From NCBI RefSeq assembly GCF_000620465.1, contig NZ_KK211140.1, positions 62,001 through 126,000 on the forward strand: DNA of 64,000 bases, given 5' to 3'. Shown piece by piece: positions 46,716-55,924 of this stretch (positions within the stretch are counted from its first letter, which is position 1; every line of letters begins with the position of its first letter). The stretch is from Ralstonia sp. UNC404CL21Col. Lineage in GTDB: Bacteria > Pseudomonadota > Gammaproteobacteria > Burkholderiales > Burkholderiaceae. The translations under genes and the position numbers were made by a program. The notes under the pieces are model-generated. The model did not search any database. It saw only the letters and a list, made by a program, of their open reading frames with translations, and had not been told where the DNA came from.

Positions 46716-48272
46716 ATGAACACCATGACCACGCCCCCCATCATCACGTTGCAGCCGGGCGCAATGTCCTTCGCCGACCTGCGCCGCGTCTGGCTCGCCC
46801 CGACGCCTGTTGCGCTGTCGGGCGATTGCGCGGCCGCCATCGAAGCGTCTGCGGCCACCGTGCAGGCCATCGTTGCCAAGGGCGACCCGGCCTACGGCAT
46901 CAACACCGGGTTCGGCCTGCTGGCCAAGACGCAGATCCCCACACACGAGCTGGAGCGCCTGCAACGCAACCTCATCCTCTCGCACGCCGTCGGCACGGGT
47001 GAAGACCTGAGCGACAACGTCGCGCGCCTCGTGCTGTTGATGAAGGCTGCCAGCCTGGCGCGCGGCTATTCGGGCGTGCGCCGTGTCGTGATCGACACGC
47101 TGCTGGCACTGCTGAACGCCGGCATCGTGCCGTGCATTCCGTCCAAGGGTTCGGTGGGCGCGTCGGGCGATCTGGCGCCGCTCGCGCACATGACGCTGGC
47201 CCTGCTGGGCGAGGGCGACGTGCGCGTGAACGGCGTGCGCACGCCGGCGCGTGCCGCATTGGCCGCCGCCGGAATCGAGCCGATCGCGCTGGCCGCCAAG
47301 GAAGGCCTGGCACTCATCAACGGCACGCAGGTGTCGACCGCGCTGGCGCTCAACGGTCTGTTCTTGGCCGAGCGACTGCTGCAAGCCGCTACGGTGTCGG
47401 GTGCGTTGTCGGTGGATGCTGCCAAGGGCAGCGATGCCCCGTTCGACCCGCGCGTGCACACCGTGCGTGGCCAAGCCGGCCAGATCGCGACCGCGGCCGT
47501 GTACCGCAACCTGCTGGCCGGCAGCGCCATCCGCCAATCGCACCTCGTCGGCGACAAGCGCGTGCAAGACCCGTATAGCCTGCGCTGCCAGCCGCAAGTC
47601 ATGGGCGCATGTTTCGACCTGATCCGCCAAGCCGGCGCCACGCTGCTCACCGAAGCCAACGCCGTCACCGACAACCCGCTGGTCTACGCCGACGCCGGTG
47701 AAGTGATCTCGGGCGGCAACTTCCACGCCGAACCGGTGGCGTTTGCTGCCGACATGCTTGCGCTGGCGATTGCCGAGATCGGTGCGCTGTCGGAGCGCCG
47801 CATCGCGCTGCTGATCGACTCCACGCTGTCGGGCTTGCCGCCGTTCCTGGTCGAGCAGCCGGGCCTGAACTCGGGCTTCATGATCGCGCACGTCACGGCC
47901 GCGGCGCTGGCTTCGGAAAACAAGACGTTCGCCCACCCGGCCAGCGTCGACAGCCTGCCGACTTCGGCCAACCAGGAAGACCACGTCAGCATGGCGACCT
48001 TCGCGGGCCGCCGTTTGCAGGACATGGCCGAGAACACCGCCACCATCGTCGGCATCGAAGCGCTGGCGGCGGCGCAGGGCATCGACTTCCACAAGCCGCT
48101 GGCGACGTCCGACACCCTGCAGAAGGCACATGGCTGCATCCGCGCGCGCGTGGCCTACTACGGTGAAGATCGCCTGTTCGCCCCCGACATCGAAGCCGCC
48201 CGCCGCCTCGTGCTCGACGGTGCCCTCGGCGATTCGTGCCGGGCGCACGTCGGCGAACTCGCACTCGTCTGA
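46716..48272 (+). CDS. hutH: Histidine ammonia-lyase
   Basis: A 518-residue histidase that deaminates histidine to urocanate. The Ala149-Ser150-Gly151 triplet ([15 protein letters not shown]) forms the MIO prosthetic group, and the fold-typical INTGFGLLA near residue 62 and [10 protein letters not shown] are present. Two in-frame ATGs (46716 and 46725) are possible starts. It follows hutU by 25 bases and hutG begins two bases after its stop. Confidence 0.96.
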   Translation: MNTMTTPPIITLQPGAMSFADLRRVWLAPTPVALSGDCAAAIEASAATVQAIVAKGDPAYGINTGFGLLAKTQIPTHELERLQRNLILSHAVGTGEDLSDNVARLVLLMKAASLARGYSGVRRVVIDTLLALLNAGIVPCIPSKGSVGASGDLAPLAHMTLALLGEGDVRVNGVRTPARAALAAAGIEPIALAAKEGLALINGTQVSTALALNGLFLAERLLQAATVSGALSVDAAKGSDAPFDPRVHTVRGQAGQIATAAVYRNLLAGSAIRQSHLVGDKRVQDPYSLRCQPQVMGACFDLIRQAGATLLTEANAVTDNPLVYADAGEVISGGNFHAEPVAFAADMLALAIAEIGALSERRIALLIDSTLSGLPPFLVEQPGLNSGFMIAHVTAAALASENKTFAHPASVDSLPTSANQEDHVSMATFAGRRLQDMAENTATIVGIEALAAAQGIDFHKPLATSDTLQKAHGCIRARVAYYGEDRLFAPDIEAARRLVLDGALGDSCRAHVGELALV

Positions 48273-48274
48273 CC

Positions 48275-49252
48275 ATGCTTGCCCAAGCCGAACCGAACGT
48301 CTGGCAAGGCCGTGTCGATGCGGAGGAAGGCCCGCTGGGCTTGCGTTGGCACCAGACGGTGCGCCGCATCGACGCATCGACGCCGCTGGCCAACACCGTC
48401 GCCCTGGCGGGCTTTGCCTGCGATGCGGGTGTGGCGCGCAATCACGGGCGAACCGGTGCGCAGGCGGGCCCGGCCGCCATCCGCAAGATGCTCGCGAACT
48501 TGCCCGCGCGTGCCGGCCGTGTGGTCGTCGACGCGGGCGACGTGACTTGCCAGGGCGATGCGCTGGAAGACGCGCAGAGCGCATTGTCGGGTGTGCTCCA
48601 CGATCTGCTCGACCGCGGCGCATTTCCGATCGCGCTCGGCGGCGGGCACGAGATCGCGTGGGCTTCGTTCGGCGGCTTGGCGCGGCATCTGGCGGCGAAA
48701 TCCGACCAGCCCCCGCGTATCGGCATTCTCAATCTGGACGCGCATTTCGATTTGCGTGCCGGCGAGCGCGGCAGCTCGGGCACGCCATTCCGCCAGATCG
48801 CCGAAGACTGCGCGCGGCGCGGATGGCCGTTCCACTACGCTTGCCTCGGCGTGAGCACTTACGCCAACACCGAGGCACTGTTCGCGCGTGCGCGTCAGCT
48901 CGGCGTGCGCTGGATGCACGACGATGAGATGGACGTCACGCAACTCTCGCACGTGTTGAAGGTGGTGGAGGTGTTCCTGAGCCAGGTCGACCACGTCTAT
49001 CTGACGATGTGCCTCGACGTGCTGCCGGCCGCCGTGGCCCCCGGCGTGAGCGCGCCGTCCGCACGCGGCGTGGGGATGGACGTGATCGAACCCATCGTCG
49101 ATCTTGTGGTCAGCTCGGGCAAGCTGCGGCTGGCGGATGTGGCGGAACTGAACCCGTCGCTCGACATCGACAACCACACGGCGCGTGTCGCCGCCCGTCT
49201 CGTGGCGCGCGTGGCAGACGGCATTGGCCTGCAGGGAGCCGCACATGACTGA
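48275..49252 (+). CDS. hutG: Formimidoylglutamase
   Basis: A 325-residue ureohydrolase-fold enzyme converting N-formimino-glutamate to glutamate and formamide. The Mn-binding motifs of the arginase family are present: [18 protein letters not shown] and [13 protein letters not shown]. The gene choice (hutG and not hutF) means histidine is degraded by the direct route, with formamide as a product. It overlaps hutI by eight bases. Confidence 0.93.
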   Translation: MLAQAEPNVWQGRVDAEEGPLGLRWHQTVRRIDASTPLANTVALAGFACDAGVARNHGRTGAQAGPAAIRKMLANLPARAGRVVVDAGDVTCQGDALEDAQSALSGVLHDLLDRGAFPIALGGGHEIAWASFGGLARHLAAKSDQPPRIGILNLDAHFDLRAGERGSSGTPFRQIAEDCARRGWPFHYACLGVSTYANTEALFARARQLGVRWMHDDEMDVTQLSHVLKVVEVFLSQVDHVYLTMCLDVLPAAVAPGVSAPSARGVGMDVIEPIVDLVVSSGKLRLADVAELNPSLDIDNHTARVAARLVARVADGIGLQGAAHD

Positions 49253-50480
49253 TCCGGCCAACCCGCACTGGGACGCGCTCTGGACCAACGTCCACCTCGC
49301 CACGCTCGCCGCCGATGCCGACGGCTACGGCGAAATCCGCGACGGGGCCATCGCCATCAAGGATGGCCGCATTGCTTGGCTTGGCTACCGCGCCGATCTG
49401 CCTGCGAACGCTCACGCCACACGCGAACACGATGGCGGCGGCGCGTGGCTCACGCCCGGCCTGATCGATTGCCACACACACCTCGTCTACGCCGGCAACC
49501 GCAGCAATGAATTCGAAGCGCGCCTGAACGGCGTGCCATACGAAGAGATCGCGCGCGCGGGCGGCGGCATCCTCTCGACCGTTCGCGCCACGCGGGCCGC
49601 CAGCGAAGACGCGTTGGCCGACGCCAGCCTGCCGCGCCTGAATGCCCTGCGCGCCGAAGGTGTCACCACCGTCGAGATCAAGTCCGGCTACGGCCTGAAC
49701 CTGGAAACCGAGCGCTGCATGCTGCGCGTTGCACGGCGCTTCGGCCAGTCATTGCCGGTGCGCGTGCGGACAACATTCCTCGGCGCGCATGCCGTGCCGC
49801 CCGAATTCGCCGGCCGTGCGGATGACTACATCGATCATCTCTGCGCCGATGTGCTGCCCGCGCTCGCTGCGGAAGGTTTGGTCGATGCCGTTGACGCCTT
49901 CTGCGAAACCATTGGCTTTACGCCCGCACAGACGGCGCGCATGTTCGACGCGGCGCAGCGCCACGGCTTGCCGGTCAAGCTGCACGCCGAGCAGCTCTCG
50001 GATCAGGGCGGCGCTGCGCTGGTGGCTCGCTACGGCGGCCTGTCAGCGGATCACCTCGAATGCCTGACCGAGGCCGGCATCGCAGCCATGGCGCAAGCCG
50101 GCACGGTGGCCGTGCTGCTGCCCGGCGCGTTCTACTGCCTGCGCGAAACGCGCCTCCCGCCGATGGCCGCGCTGCGCGCCGCCGGTGTGCCCATGGCCGT
50201 GTCGACAGACTGCAACCCTGGTACCTCGCCGTTGTCGTCACTGCTGCTGGCGATGAACATGGCGTGCACGCTGTTCCGCCTGACGCCGCTGGAAGCGCTG
50301 ACCGGCGCCACGCGTCATGCTGCCGCAGGGCTGGGCCTGTCCGGCACGTGTGGCGTGCTGGCTCCGGGCTGCGCGGCCGATTTCGCTCTGTGGCGCATCG
50401 ACCGGCCCGCCGATCTGGCGTACGCGATGGGGCTGAACCCGTGTGTGGGCGTGGTCAAGGATGGCACCGTGGTGGCGTAA
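49245..50480 (+). CDS. hutI: Imidazolonepropionase
   Basis: A 411-residue amidohydrolase opening imidazolone propionate to formiminoglutamate. Metal ligands appear as [15 protein letters not shown] (HxH), KLHAEQLSD and ADHL, plus the catalytic Asp in [12 protein letters not shown]. Its start overlaps the hutG stop. It is the last gene of the hut operon; hutD is absent from the cluster. Confidence 0.95.
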   Translation: MTDPANPHWDALWTNVHLATLAADADGYGEIRDGAIAIKDGRIAWLGYRADLPANAHATREHDGGGAWLTPGLIDCHTHLVYAGNRSNEFEARLNGVPYEEIARAGGGILSTVRATRAASEDALADASLPRLNALRAEGVTTVEIKSGYGLNLETERCMLRVARRFGQSLPVRVRTTFLGAHAVPPEFAGRADDYIDHLCADVLPALAAEGLVDAVDAFCETIGFTPAQTARMFDAAQRHGLPVKLHAEQLSDQGGAALVARYGGLSADHLECLTEAGIAAMAQAGTVAVLLPGAFYCLRETRLPPMAALRAAGVPMAVSTDCNPGTSPLSSLLLAMNMACTLFRLTPLEALTGATRHAAAGLGLSGTCGVLAPGCAADFALWRIDRPADLAYAMGLNPCVGVVKDGTVVA

Positions 50481-50509
50481 GGAACACGCGATGACGCGGC
50501 TCGTATAAT
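50481..50509 (+). promoter_or_regulatory. Putative hemH promoter
   Basis: A perfect -10 hexamer TATAAT (50504-50509) lies 28 bases before the hemH start, with a poor -35 (GGAACA) 17 bases upstream, immediately after the hutI stop. Confidence 0.5.
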
Positions 50510-50536
50510 CGGCCGGTCTATCGCGAACCCGCGCCC

Positions 50537-51652
50537 ATGCCCTTCTTGCCCGAACCCCTGTTCCAGCACGGCCAGCCTGATCGCACGGCGATCCTGCTCG
50601 TCAACCTCGGTACGCCTGACGGCACATCGCCGCGCGAGGTCGGCCGCTACCTGCGTCAGTTCCTGTCCGACCCCCGCGTTGTGGAAATTCCGCGCGCGGT
50701 GTGGTGGTTCATCCTCAACGGACTGATCGTGCCGCTGCGTTCGCGCACGTCGGCGCACAAATACGAAAGCATCTGGCTGCGCGAGGCCAACATGACCGGC
50801 TCGCCGCTGCTCGTCTACAGCGAGCGCCAGGCGCATGCGCTGCAGCAGCTGCTGAACGCGCAGGGCCACGATGTGGTGGTCGCCTGTGCGATGCGCTATG
50901 GCAATCCGTCGATTCCGTCCGTCATGCAGGCGCTGCGCAAGCAGGGCGTCGAGCGCATCCTCGTCTTGCCGATGTATCCGCAGTATTCCGGCACCACCAC
51001 CGCGACGGCCTTCGACGAGGTCTTCCGTGTGCTGGGCGAGATGCGCAATCAGCCGGAGTTGCGGCTGGTCAAGCATTTCCACGATGACCCTGCCTACATC
51101 AATGCGCTGCACCAGCAGGTGGGGGCGTATTGGGCACAGCACGGCGCTCCAGATTTTGCGCACGGCGACAAGCTGGTGCTGTCCTTCCATGGTGTGCCGC
51201 GACGGACGCTGGAATTGGGCGATCCGTATCACTGCGAGTGCCTGAAGACCGGCCGCTTGCTGGGCGAAGCGCTCGGCCTGCAGCCGGGTCAGTACCTGGT
51301 CACGTTCCAGTCACGCTTTGGCCGCGCCGAATGGTTGCAGCCGTACACCGCGCCCACGCTGGAAGAGCTGGGCCGCGTCGGCACCCATCGCGTCGACGTG
51401 TTCTGCCCGGGTTTTCCGGCCGATTGCCTGGAAACGCTGGAAGAGATCGCCATGGAAGGGCAGTCGACCTTCCGTGTCGCCGGCGGCAAGGAATTCCATT
51501 ACATCCCGTGCCTGAACGACAGCGAAGCCTGGATTGCCGGCATTGCCGACATCGCGCTGGCGCATCTGCAGGGCTGGCCGCTCACGCTCACGCATCCGCA
51601 TGTGCTGGAGGCCAGCCGCACGCGTGCGCAGAGCAAGGGAGCCGCCGCATGA
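50537..51652 (+). CDS. hemH: Ferrochelatase
   Basis: A 371-residue ferrochelatase inserting Fe2+ into protoporphyrin IX, the last step of haem synthesis. Signatures: [11 protein letters not shown] at the N-terminus, [11 protein letters not shown] with the catalytic His, and the acidic CLNDSEAWI. It overlaps hslR by four bases (ATGA). Confidence 0.95.
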   Translation: MPFLPEPLFQHGQPDRTAILLVNLGTPDGTSPREVGRYLRQFLSDPRVVEIPRAVWWFILNGLIVPLRSRTSAHKYESIWLREANMTGSPLLVYSERQAHALQQLLNAQGHDVVVACAMRYGNPSIPSVMQALRKQGVERILVLPMYPQYSGTTTATAFDEVFRVLGEMRNQPELRLVKHFHDDPAYINALHQQVGAYWAQHGAPDFAHGDKLVLSFHGVPRRTLELGDPYHCECLKTGRLLGEALGLQPGQYLVTFQSRFGRAEWLQPYTAPTLEELGRVGTHRVDVFCPGFPADCLETLEEIAMEGQSTFRVAGGKEFHYIPCLNDSEAWIAGIADIALAHLQGWPLTLTHPHVLEASRTRAQSKGAAA

Positions 51653-52047
51653 AGGTGAGCACCGACGCGGCCGATCGCGTTCGCATCGACAAATGGCTGT
51701 GGGCTGCGCGCTTCTTCAAGACGCGCTCGCAGGCGACGGATGCAGTGGAGCGCGGTCGCGTGCAGATCAACGATCAGGCGGTTCGCCCCGCCAAGGACGT
51801 CAAAATCGGTGATCACGTGCGCGTGCACGCGCATGAACAGCAATGGGAAGTGGAGGTGTTGGCGCTGGCGGAAGTGCGCGGCCCCGCCTCAATCGCGCAA
51901 ACCCTCTATGCCGAGACGGACATCAGCCGCTTAAAACGCGAAGAGAGTGCGGACAAGCGCCGACTGTATCGGGAGCCGGCCACACAAATCGCCGGCCGGC
52001 CGACCAAGCGGGACCGGCGGCGCATCGACAAACTCGGCGGAGAATGA
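51649..52047 (+). CDS. hslR: Heat-shock protein 15 (S4-domain RNA-binding protein)
   Basis: A 132-residue S4-domain protein of the Hsp15 family. The S4 fold is at residues 10-60 ([30 protein letters not shown]), followed by a basic C-terminal tail ([16 protein letters not shown]). In E. coli Hsp15 recycles stalled 50S subunits that still carry nascent chain. It is translationally coupled to hemH. Confidence 0.9.
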   Translation: MKVSTDAADRVRIDKWLWAARFFKTRSQATDAVERGRVQINDQAVRPAKDVKIGDHVRVHAHEQQWEVEVLALAEVRGPASIAQTLYAETDISRLKREESADKRRLYREPATQIAGRPTKRDRRRIDKLGGE

Positions 52048-52068
52048 CGCAATCCGCGCGAGTGTGTG

Positions 52069-52266
52069 CTAACTTGATACGCTCATCAAGCCGCGCGGCA
52101 TCTGCTGCATCTGTGCCGGCTTGATGATGTAGTGCTTGAAGAATGCCTTGCCGCTGCCGTACTCCGTATAACGCGGCGTGACGGCACCCGACAGGCAGAT
52201 GAACGTTGTGGCTGCGGTCAAAGTCAACAGCAGGAGCACGGTCAGAACGGGCAATTTGTTGTGCAT
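52069..52266 (-). CDS. Small predicted inner-membrane protein
   Basis: A 65-residue open frame on the strand opposite to its neighbours, of no recognised family. It opens with a hydrophobic segment (LPVLTVLLLLTLTAATTFICL) after a short basic N-terminus, followed by a polar tail (GSGKAFFKHYIIKPAQM). TGAGGG lies nine bases before the ATG at 52266. It occupies the otherwise empty space between hslR and grpE. Confidence 0.5.
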   Translation of the reverse strand: MHNKLPVLTVLLLLTLTAATTFICLSGAVTPRYTEYGSGKAFFKHYIIKPAQMQQMPRGLMSVSS

Positions 52267-52422
52267 GGTACGAACCCTCAAAGAAGCTCGCGCCCCCCAA
52301 TTTTTTCTTGCATCATAGGCGGCCAATTGGGGCCTCGCAATTGCTGTGCCGTTGCAGTCTGATGAAAGTTGTAACCCCATATTTCGTGATGCACGACGCA
52401 CAGTTGTCGCGCATCCGGCGCC

Positions 52423-52450
52423 CTTGAAAAGCGCGCCAATTGCCCCATAA
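52423..52450 (+). promoter_or_regulatory. Sigma-32 heat-shock promoter of grpE
   Basis: CTTGAAA (52423-52429), a 14-base spacer, and CCCATAA (52444-52450): an excellent match to the sigma-32 consensus, about 80 bases before grpE. Confidence 0.82.
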
Positions 52451-52528
52451 CGGGGACAAATCGTTTGTAAAAATCCAGCGGATCGATTCCGGGCACATAC
52501 CGTGCGTCGATCCCGTTTATCCAGCGCT

Positions 52529-53176
52529 ATGAAACACACTTCGGACACCCAATCGAACTCGGACATGTCAGCGGACAGCCAAGCCACCCAGCCGAACGCA
52601 TCGGCGACGGGCCAAGCGGCCCATGCCTATTCGAGCCAGGCGCAGCGCGCAAGTGCAGACGCCCAGGCTGTTGCCGGTGACGAAGCCGCCGTGGCGGAAG
52701 CCGTGGCTGACGTGGACGTCGCTGAACTGCGCCGTCAACTCGAAGCCGCAGAAGAAAAGGCACGCCAGAACTACGAAAACTGGGCCCGCGCCACGGCCGA
52801 AGGCGAGAACATCCGCCGCCGTGGTCAGGACGACGTGGCCAAGGCCCACAAATTCGCCATCGAAGGCTTTGCGGAATATCTGCTGCCCGTCATGGACAGC
52901 CTGCAGGCCGCCTTGGCCGACACGTCGGGCGACGCCACCAAGCTGCGTGAGGGCGTTGAACTGACGCTCAAGCAGCTGTACGCCGCATTCGAAAAGGGCC
53001 GCGTCACCGAGCTGAACCCGGTGGGGGAAAAGTTTGACCCGCATCGCCATCAAGCCATCTCGATGGTGCCGGCCGATCAAGAGGCCAACACCGTGGTCGC
53101 CGTCCTGCAGCGCGGCTACACGCTGGCCGATCGCGTGCTGCGGCCGGCCCTGGTGACGGTGGCAGCGCCCAAGTAA
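52529..53176 (+). CDS. grpE: Nucleotide exchange factor GrpE
   Basis: A 215-residue DnaK co-chaperone. A 55-residue disordered acidic/Ala-rich N-terminus leads to a long coiled coil ([33 protein letters not shown]) and the C-terminal four-stranded domain with the signature [19 protein letters not shown]. The start at 52529 lies downstream of the sigma-32 promoter; an earlier TTG is less likely. It is separated from dnaK and dnaJ by about 2.7 kb, unlike the common compact grpE-dnaK-dnaJ order. Confidence 0.94.
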   Translation: MKHTSDTQSNSDMSADSQATQPNASATGQAAHAYSSQAQRASADAQAVAGDEAAVAEAVADVDVAELRRQLEAAEEKARQNYENWARATAEGENIRRRGQDDVAKAHKFAIEGFAEYLLPVMDSLQAALADTSGDATKLREGVELTLKQLYAAFEKGRVTELNPVGEKFDPHRHQAISMVPADQEANTVVAVLQRGYTLADRVLRPALVTVAAPK

Positions 53177-53189
53177 GCTGACGCGCCCC

Positions 53190-53615
53190 ATGATCCAAAG
53201 CACAGTCACTTCGCACGACGCCCACGGCGCGATCCCGGTCGACAAGACCGCGTTCGCGGCGTTCGGTATGCGCGAGGTGAACACCGAGACGTTCGACGCG
53301 GCCATTGCGGCCGCGGGCGATGCGCTCGTGTGCGTGTTCTTCTGGGGCGTCGATTGCTTCAACTGCGAGATGGCCAAGAAGGCCATGCTCGCGCAACCGG
53401 CCGCCGTGCGTGAACTGGGGCTGACCTGGCTGCATGCCGACGTCTATGCCCACCCGGAGCTGGGCCAGTGCTTTGGCCTGCACGGTATTCCGGTGTTCAT
53501 GTTCTTCCATCGTGGCAAGAAGCTTGGCCGGGCGACCGGCTGGCACGGCCATGCGCAGTTTGCCGCCGCGGTTGCCAATGCGCGCAACAAGCTGGCCGGC
53601 AAGCCGCTCCTCTGA
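53190..53615 (+). CDS. Thioredoxin-like protein
   Basis: A 141-residue thioredoxin-fold protein lacking a signal peptide. The active-site-like motif is FFWGVDCFNCEMAKK (CxxC as CFNC), followed by HADVYAHPELGQCFGLHGIPVFMFFHRGKKLGRATGW with the cis-Pro of thioredoxins. It starts 13 bases after grpE, so it probably belongs to the heat-shock unit and may serve redox repair. The specific partner is unknown. Confidence 0.85.
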   Translation: MIQSTVTSHDAHGAIPVDKTAFAAFGMREVNTETFDAAIAAAGDALVCVFFWGVDCFNCEMAKKAMLAQPAAVRELGLTWLHADVYAHPELGQCFGLHGIPVFMFFHRGKKLGRATGWHGHAQFAAAVANARNKLAGKPLL

Positions 53616-53625
53616 GGCTGCGACC

Positions 53626-53769
53626 ATGATGACGTCGACGCCCATGGCTGCGGCCTTCTTTCTTGCTTCGCCTTCCCGTGCTGTGCGCCCCAAGCGCATG
53701 GCGCGCACCTTGCCGCGCGCCGCTCAGGCGATGACCGCGGCCCTTGCCGCCGCCCGGCGGTCGTTCTAG
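53626..53769 (+). CDS. Short uncertain open frame
   Basis: A 47-residue open frame (MMTSTPMAAAFFLASPSRAV...) starting ten bases after the thioredoxin-like gene. It has a mixed Ala/Arg composition, no hydrophobic helix and no recognisable homology. Its position in the operon is its only support; it may be non-coding. Confidence 0.25.
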   Translation: MMTSTPMAAAFFLASPSRAVRPKRMARTLPRAAQAMTAALAAARRSF

Positions 53770-53944
53770 TGCCCCTGCGGCACGTTGCCGCCGGGCTCGC
53801 TCTCTTTCACCAGCAGTTTTAGTGCGTATTACCGCCGGCCGGCCTGTGTGCCCGCCGGTTTCCTTGTCGCTGCTTTGCGTTGGCCTGCGGGGCCATCGGC
53901 AGCGGCTTTGCTTCGTGTTGAACACAGACTTGTAGGAGATCGTC

Positions 53945-54352
53945 ATGTCCAAAGCAGCCGCCATCTACTTGACCGAGCTGGACCTCACCCGCCTGGAAAA
54001 CGCTGCCACGCGCGCGGGCAGCAATTCGCCGCTGGCCGATCTCGTCGATGACCTGATCGCCCGCGCCAACGTGGTCCCCGGCAACAAGATTCCGGCCGAT
54101 GTGGTCACCATGAACTCCGTCGTCTGCGTGGTGGACGACGCCGGCGCGGAGCAGGAGTGGACGCTCGTCTACCCCGAGGAGGCCAACGTTGCGTCGGCCA
54201 AGCTGTCGGTGCTTTCGCCGATGGGCGCGGCGCTGCTCGGCGCGCGGGCAGGTAAGTCGGTCAAATACTCCGCGCCCAATGGTGCACAGCGTTCGTTGCG
54301 CATCGATCGCGTGGCGTTCCAGCCCGAGGCCGCCGGCCAGCATACGCTGTAA
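53945..54352 (+). CDS. Rnk-like GreA/GreB family protein
   Basis: A 135-residue protein with an N-terminal region (LTELDLTRLENAATRAGS, helical) and a C-terminal GreA/GreB-type domain (KLSVLSPMGAALLGARAGKSVKYSAPNG). This matches Rnk, the regulator of nucleoside diphosphate kinase, which resembles Gre factors but lacks the acidic coiled-coil tip. TAGGAGA precedes the ATG. It is convergent with pldA, with a 12-base gap. Confidence 0.83.
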   Translation: MSKAAAIYLTELDLTRLENAATRAGSNSPLADLVDDLIARANVVPGNKIPADVVTMNSVVCVVDDAGAEQEWTLVYPEEANVASAKLSVLSPMGAALLGARAGKSVKYSAPNGAQRSLRIDRVAFQPEAAGQHTL

Positions 54353-54364
54353 GCCGGCTGCGTC

Positions 54365-55660
54365 CTATCGCGAGAGGCTGTAACCGACGCGCAACTGCGA
54401 GCCCAGCTTGTGGTTGTAGTCGAGCAGGCTCTCGCCGTAACCGGTGAAATACTGGATGAACAGATAGCCCGCCGTGCCAGTGAAGATCCGGCTCATCGGA
54501 TACGTCAATTGCGCGTCGACGCTGCCATAGGCCTTGCGGGTGCCCTTGCGCAGCGTGGCGGCCAATTCCCAGCCATTGGGCGCGCCGTACGACACGCGGA
54601 AATCCCCAAAGCCGCGGTAGTGCGCGATATCGGTGTTGCCCGTGCGCGTGAGGTAGGCGTAGAGCTTCGGCTCGAACTTCCAGTGGTAATCGTTCAGGTC
54701 ACCAAAGTGGAACGTCGGCCGGACGAAGACGGTGTTGATGGCGCGTGAGGCATCGCCGTCGCGGCCGTTCGATTCGTGCTCGATGCCGCCAGCGAACGAC
54801 AGCCGGGTGAGCGCGCCGCCATGGATGCCCGTGTCGGGGCGGTAATAGAAGATGCTTGGCCGGTAATTCGTATCGCGGAACGGCGCGGATTCCTTGCCCA
54901 GATCCCACAGCGAGAACTGCGTGTAACCGAAATACAGGTTATCGAGCAGCGCTGCAGATGCCGGATTCTCTGGCTGAAAAATCCGGAACTTGAAGCTCAA
55001 CTGGAACTTGGCGTTCAGGCCTTCGTGCGCCCCGATGGCGGCGAACATGGGTTCGTGGAATGTCAGGCGCGCGGTCTCTTCGGGCGGGCGGGCGGCTTCG
55101 CCGTTGCCGGCCACGGCGATGGGAACGGCAGGCGTAGCCGTTGCATTGGCAGCGGGAGCGCTCGGGTTGGCGCCCAGCGCGCCGCCGGGCCTCGTCGCCT
55201 CGGCGGCGGCGTTGCGGACGGCGCCATTGGGCGCACCTTCCGCAGCGATCTGCGGGGCGTCGGGGCCGCGCACGAGCGTGACCAGAACGGGCGCCGCATC
55301 CAGATCCGGAACATCGATCCGGACGGTACCGCGCAGCACCTCGGGCAGCGTGCCCGTATAGGCGACGGTGCGGACCTGCCCCGGGCGCAGATGCAGGGTC
55401 TCCGCCCCGGCGTTATGTCGATTGAGAATCACTTCCACCGCGCCTTGCAGATCGGCGGTGGCCGTTGCACGCAGCTTGGCCGGCACGGCATAGCTGCGCT
55501 GGGCGGCATCGCCAGAAATGACGAGGGTCAGGGTGAAAGGCTGGTTGGCATCGATGCGGCGGGAAGGCTGCAGCAGGGCCACAGCGGCATCGGCGGAGGG
55601 CACGGCGCATGCGGCAAGGAGCGCAGCGCCAAGAATGGATCGAAGCGGATGCAAAGGCAT
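54365..55660 (-). CDS. pldA: Outer membrane phospholipase A with N-terminal extension
   Basis: A 431-residue outer-membrane phospholipase A1. The catalytic motif HESNGRDGD (His and Ser of the OMPLA dyad) and the beta-barrel strands with alternating aromatics up to the C-terminal YSLSR are clear. The length exceeds E. coli PldA (about 290 residues): an N-terminal Ig-like beta domain (residues about 25-130) and a disordered Ala/Pro-rich linker (ANPSAPAANATATPAVP) precede the barrel. It has a signal peptide (residues 1-25). OMPLA destroys membrane lipids when activated by dimerisation and calcium. It is divergent from dnaK. The start has only a weak ribosome binding site. Confidence 0.88.
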   Translation of the reverse strand: MPLHPLRSILGAALLAACAVPSADAAVALLQPSRRIDANQPFTLTLVISGDAAQRSYAVPAKLRATATADLQGAVEVILNRHNAGAETLHLRPGQVRTVAYTGTLPEVLRGTVRIDVPDLDAAPVLVTLVRGPDAPQIAAEGAPNGAVRNAAAEATRPGGALGANPSAPAANATATPAVPIAVAGNGEAARPPEETARLTFHEPMFAAIGAHEGLNAKFQLSFKFRIFQPENPASAALLDNLYFGYTQFSLWDLGKESAPFRDTNYRPSIFYYRPDTGIHGGALTRLSFAGGIEHESNGRDGDASRAINTVFVRPTFHFGDLNDYHWKFEPKLYAYLTRTGNTDIAHYRGFGDFRVSYGAPNGWELAATLRKGTRKAYGSVDAQLTYPMSRIFTGTAGYLFIQYFTGYGESLLDYNHKLGSQLRVGYSLSR

Positions 55661-55841
55661 GGGCGCAAAAGCCGGGTTGGCGTCCGGCGAGTGGCAATGC
55701 GCGCAAGGGTAACACCCAGACCTTTTGTGCCCGGTTTGCGGCGGTGAACGTTCGAAACGGACGTTTTTGCCTGGTAGCGCACGTTTTCGGGTGCTTTCCC
55801 AAGAAAAACCGGCCAAAATGCTCAACTTTTCAAAATTCGGC

Positions 55842-55869
55842 CTTGAAAAGCCGGACGGCACTCCCACAT
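55842..55869 (+). promoter_or_regulatory. Sigma-32 heat-shock promoter of dnaK
   Basis: CTTGAAA (55842-55848), 14 bases, then CCCACAT (55863-55869), about 55 bases before the dnaK start. No CIRCE element overlaps it, so control is expected to be by sigma-32 rather than HrcA. Confidence 0.8.
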
Positions 55870-55924
55870 CCGATCCAAGTTTGTATTCAGTGCAGTCCTG
55901 ACACCAGATTCGAGGAGCAAGAAC

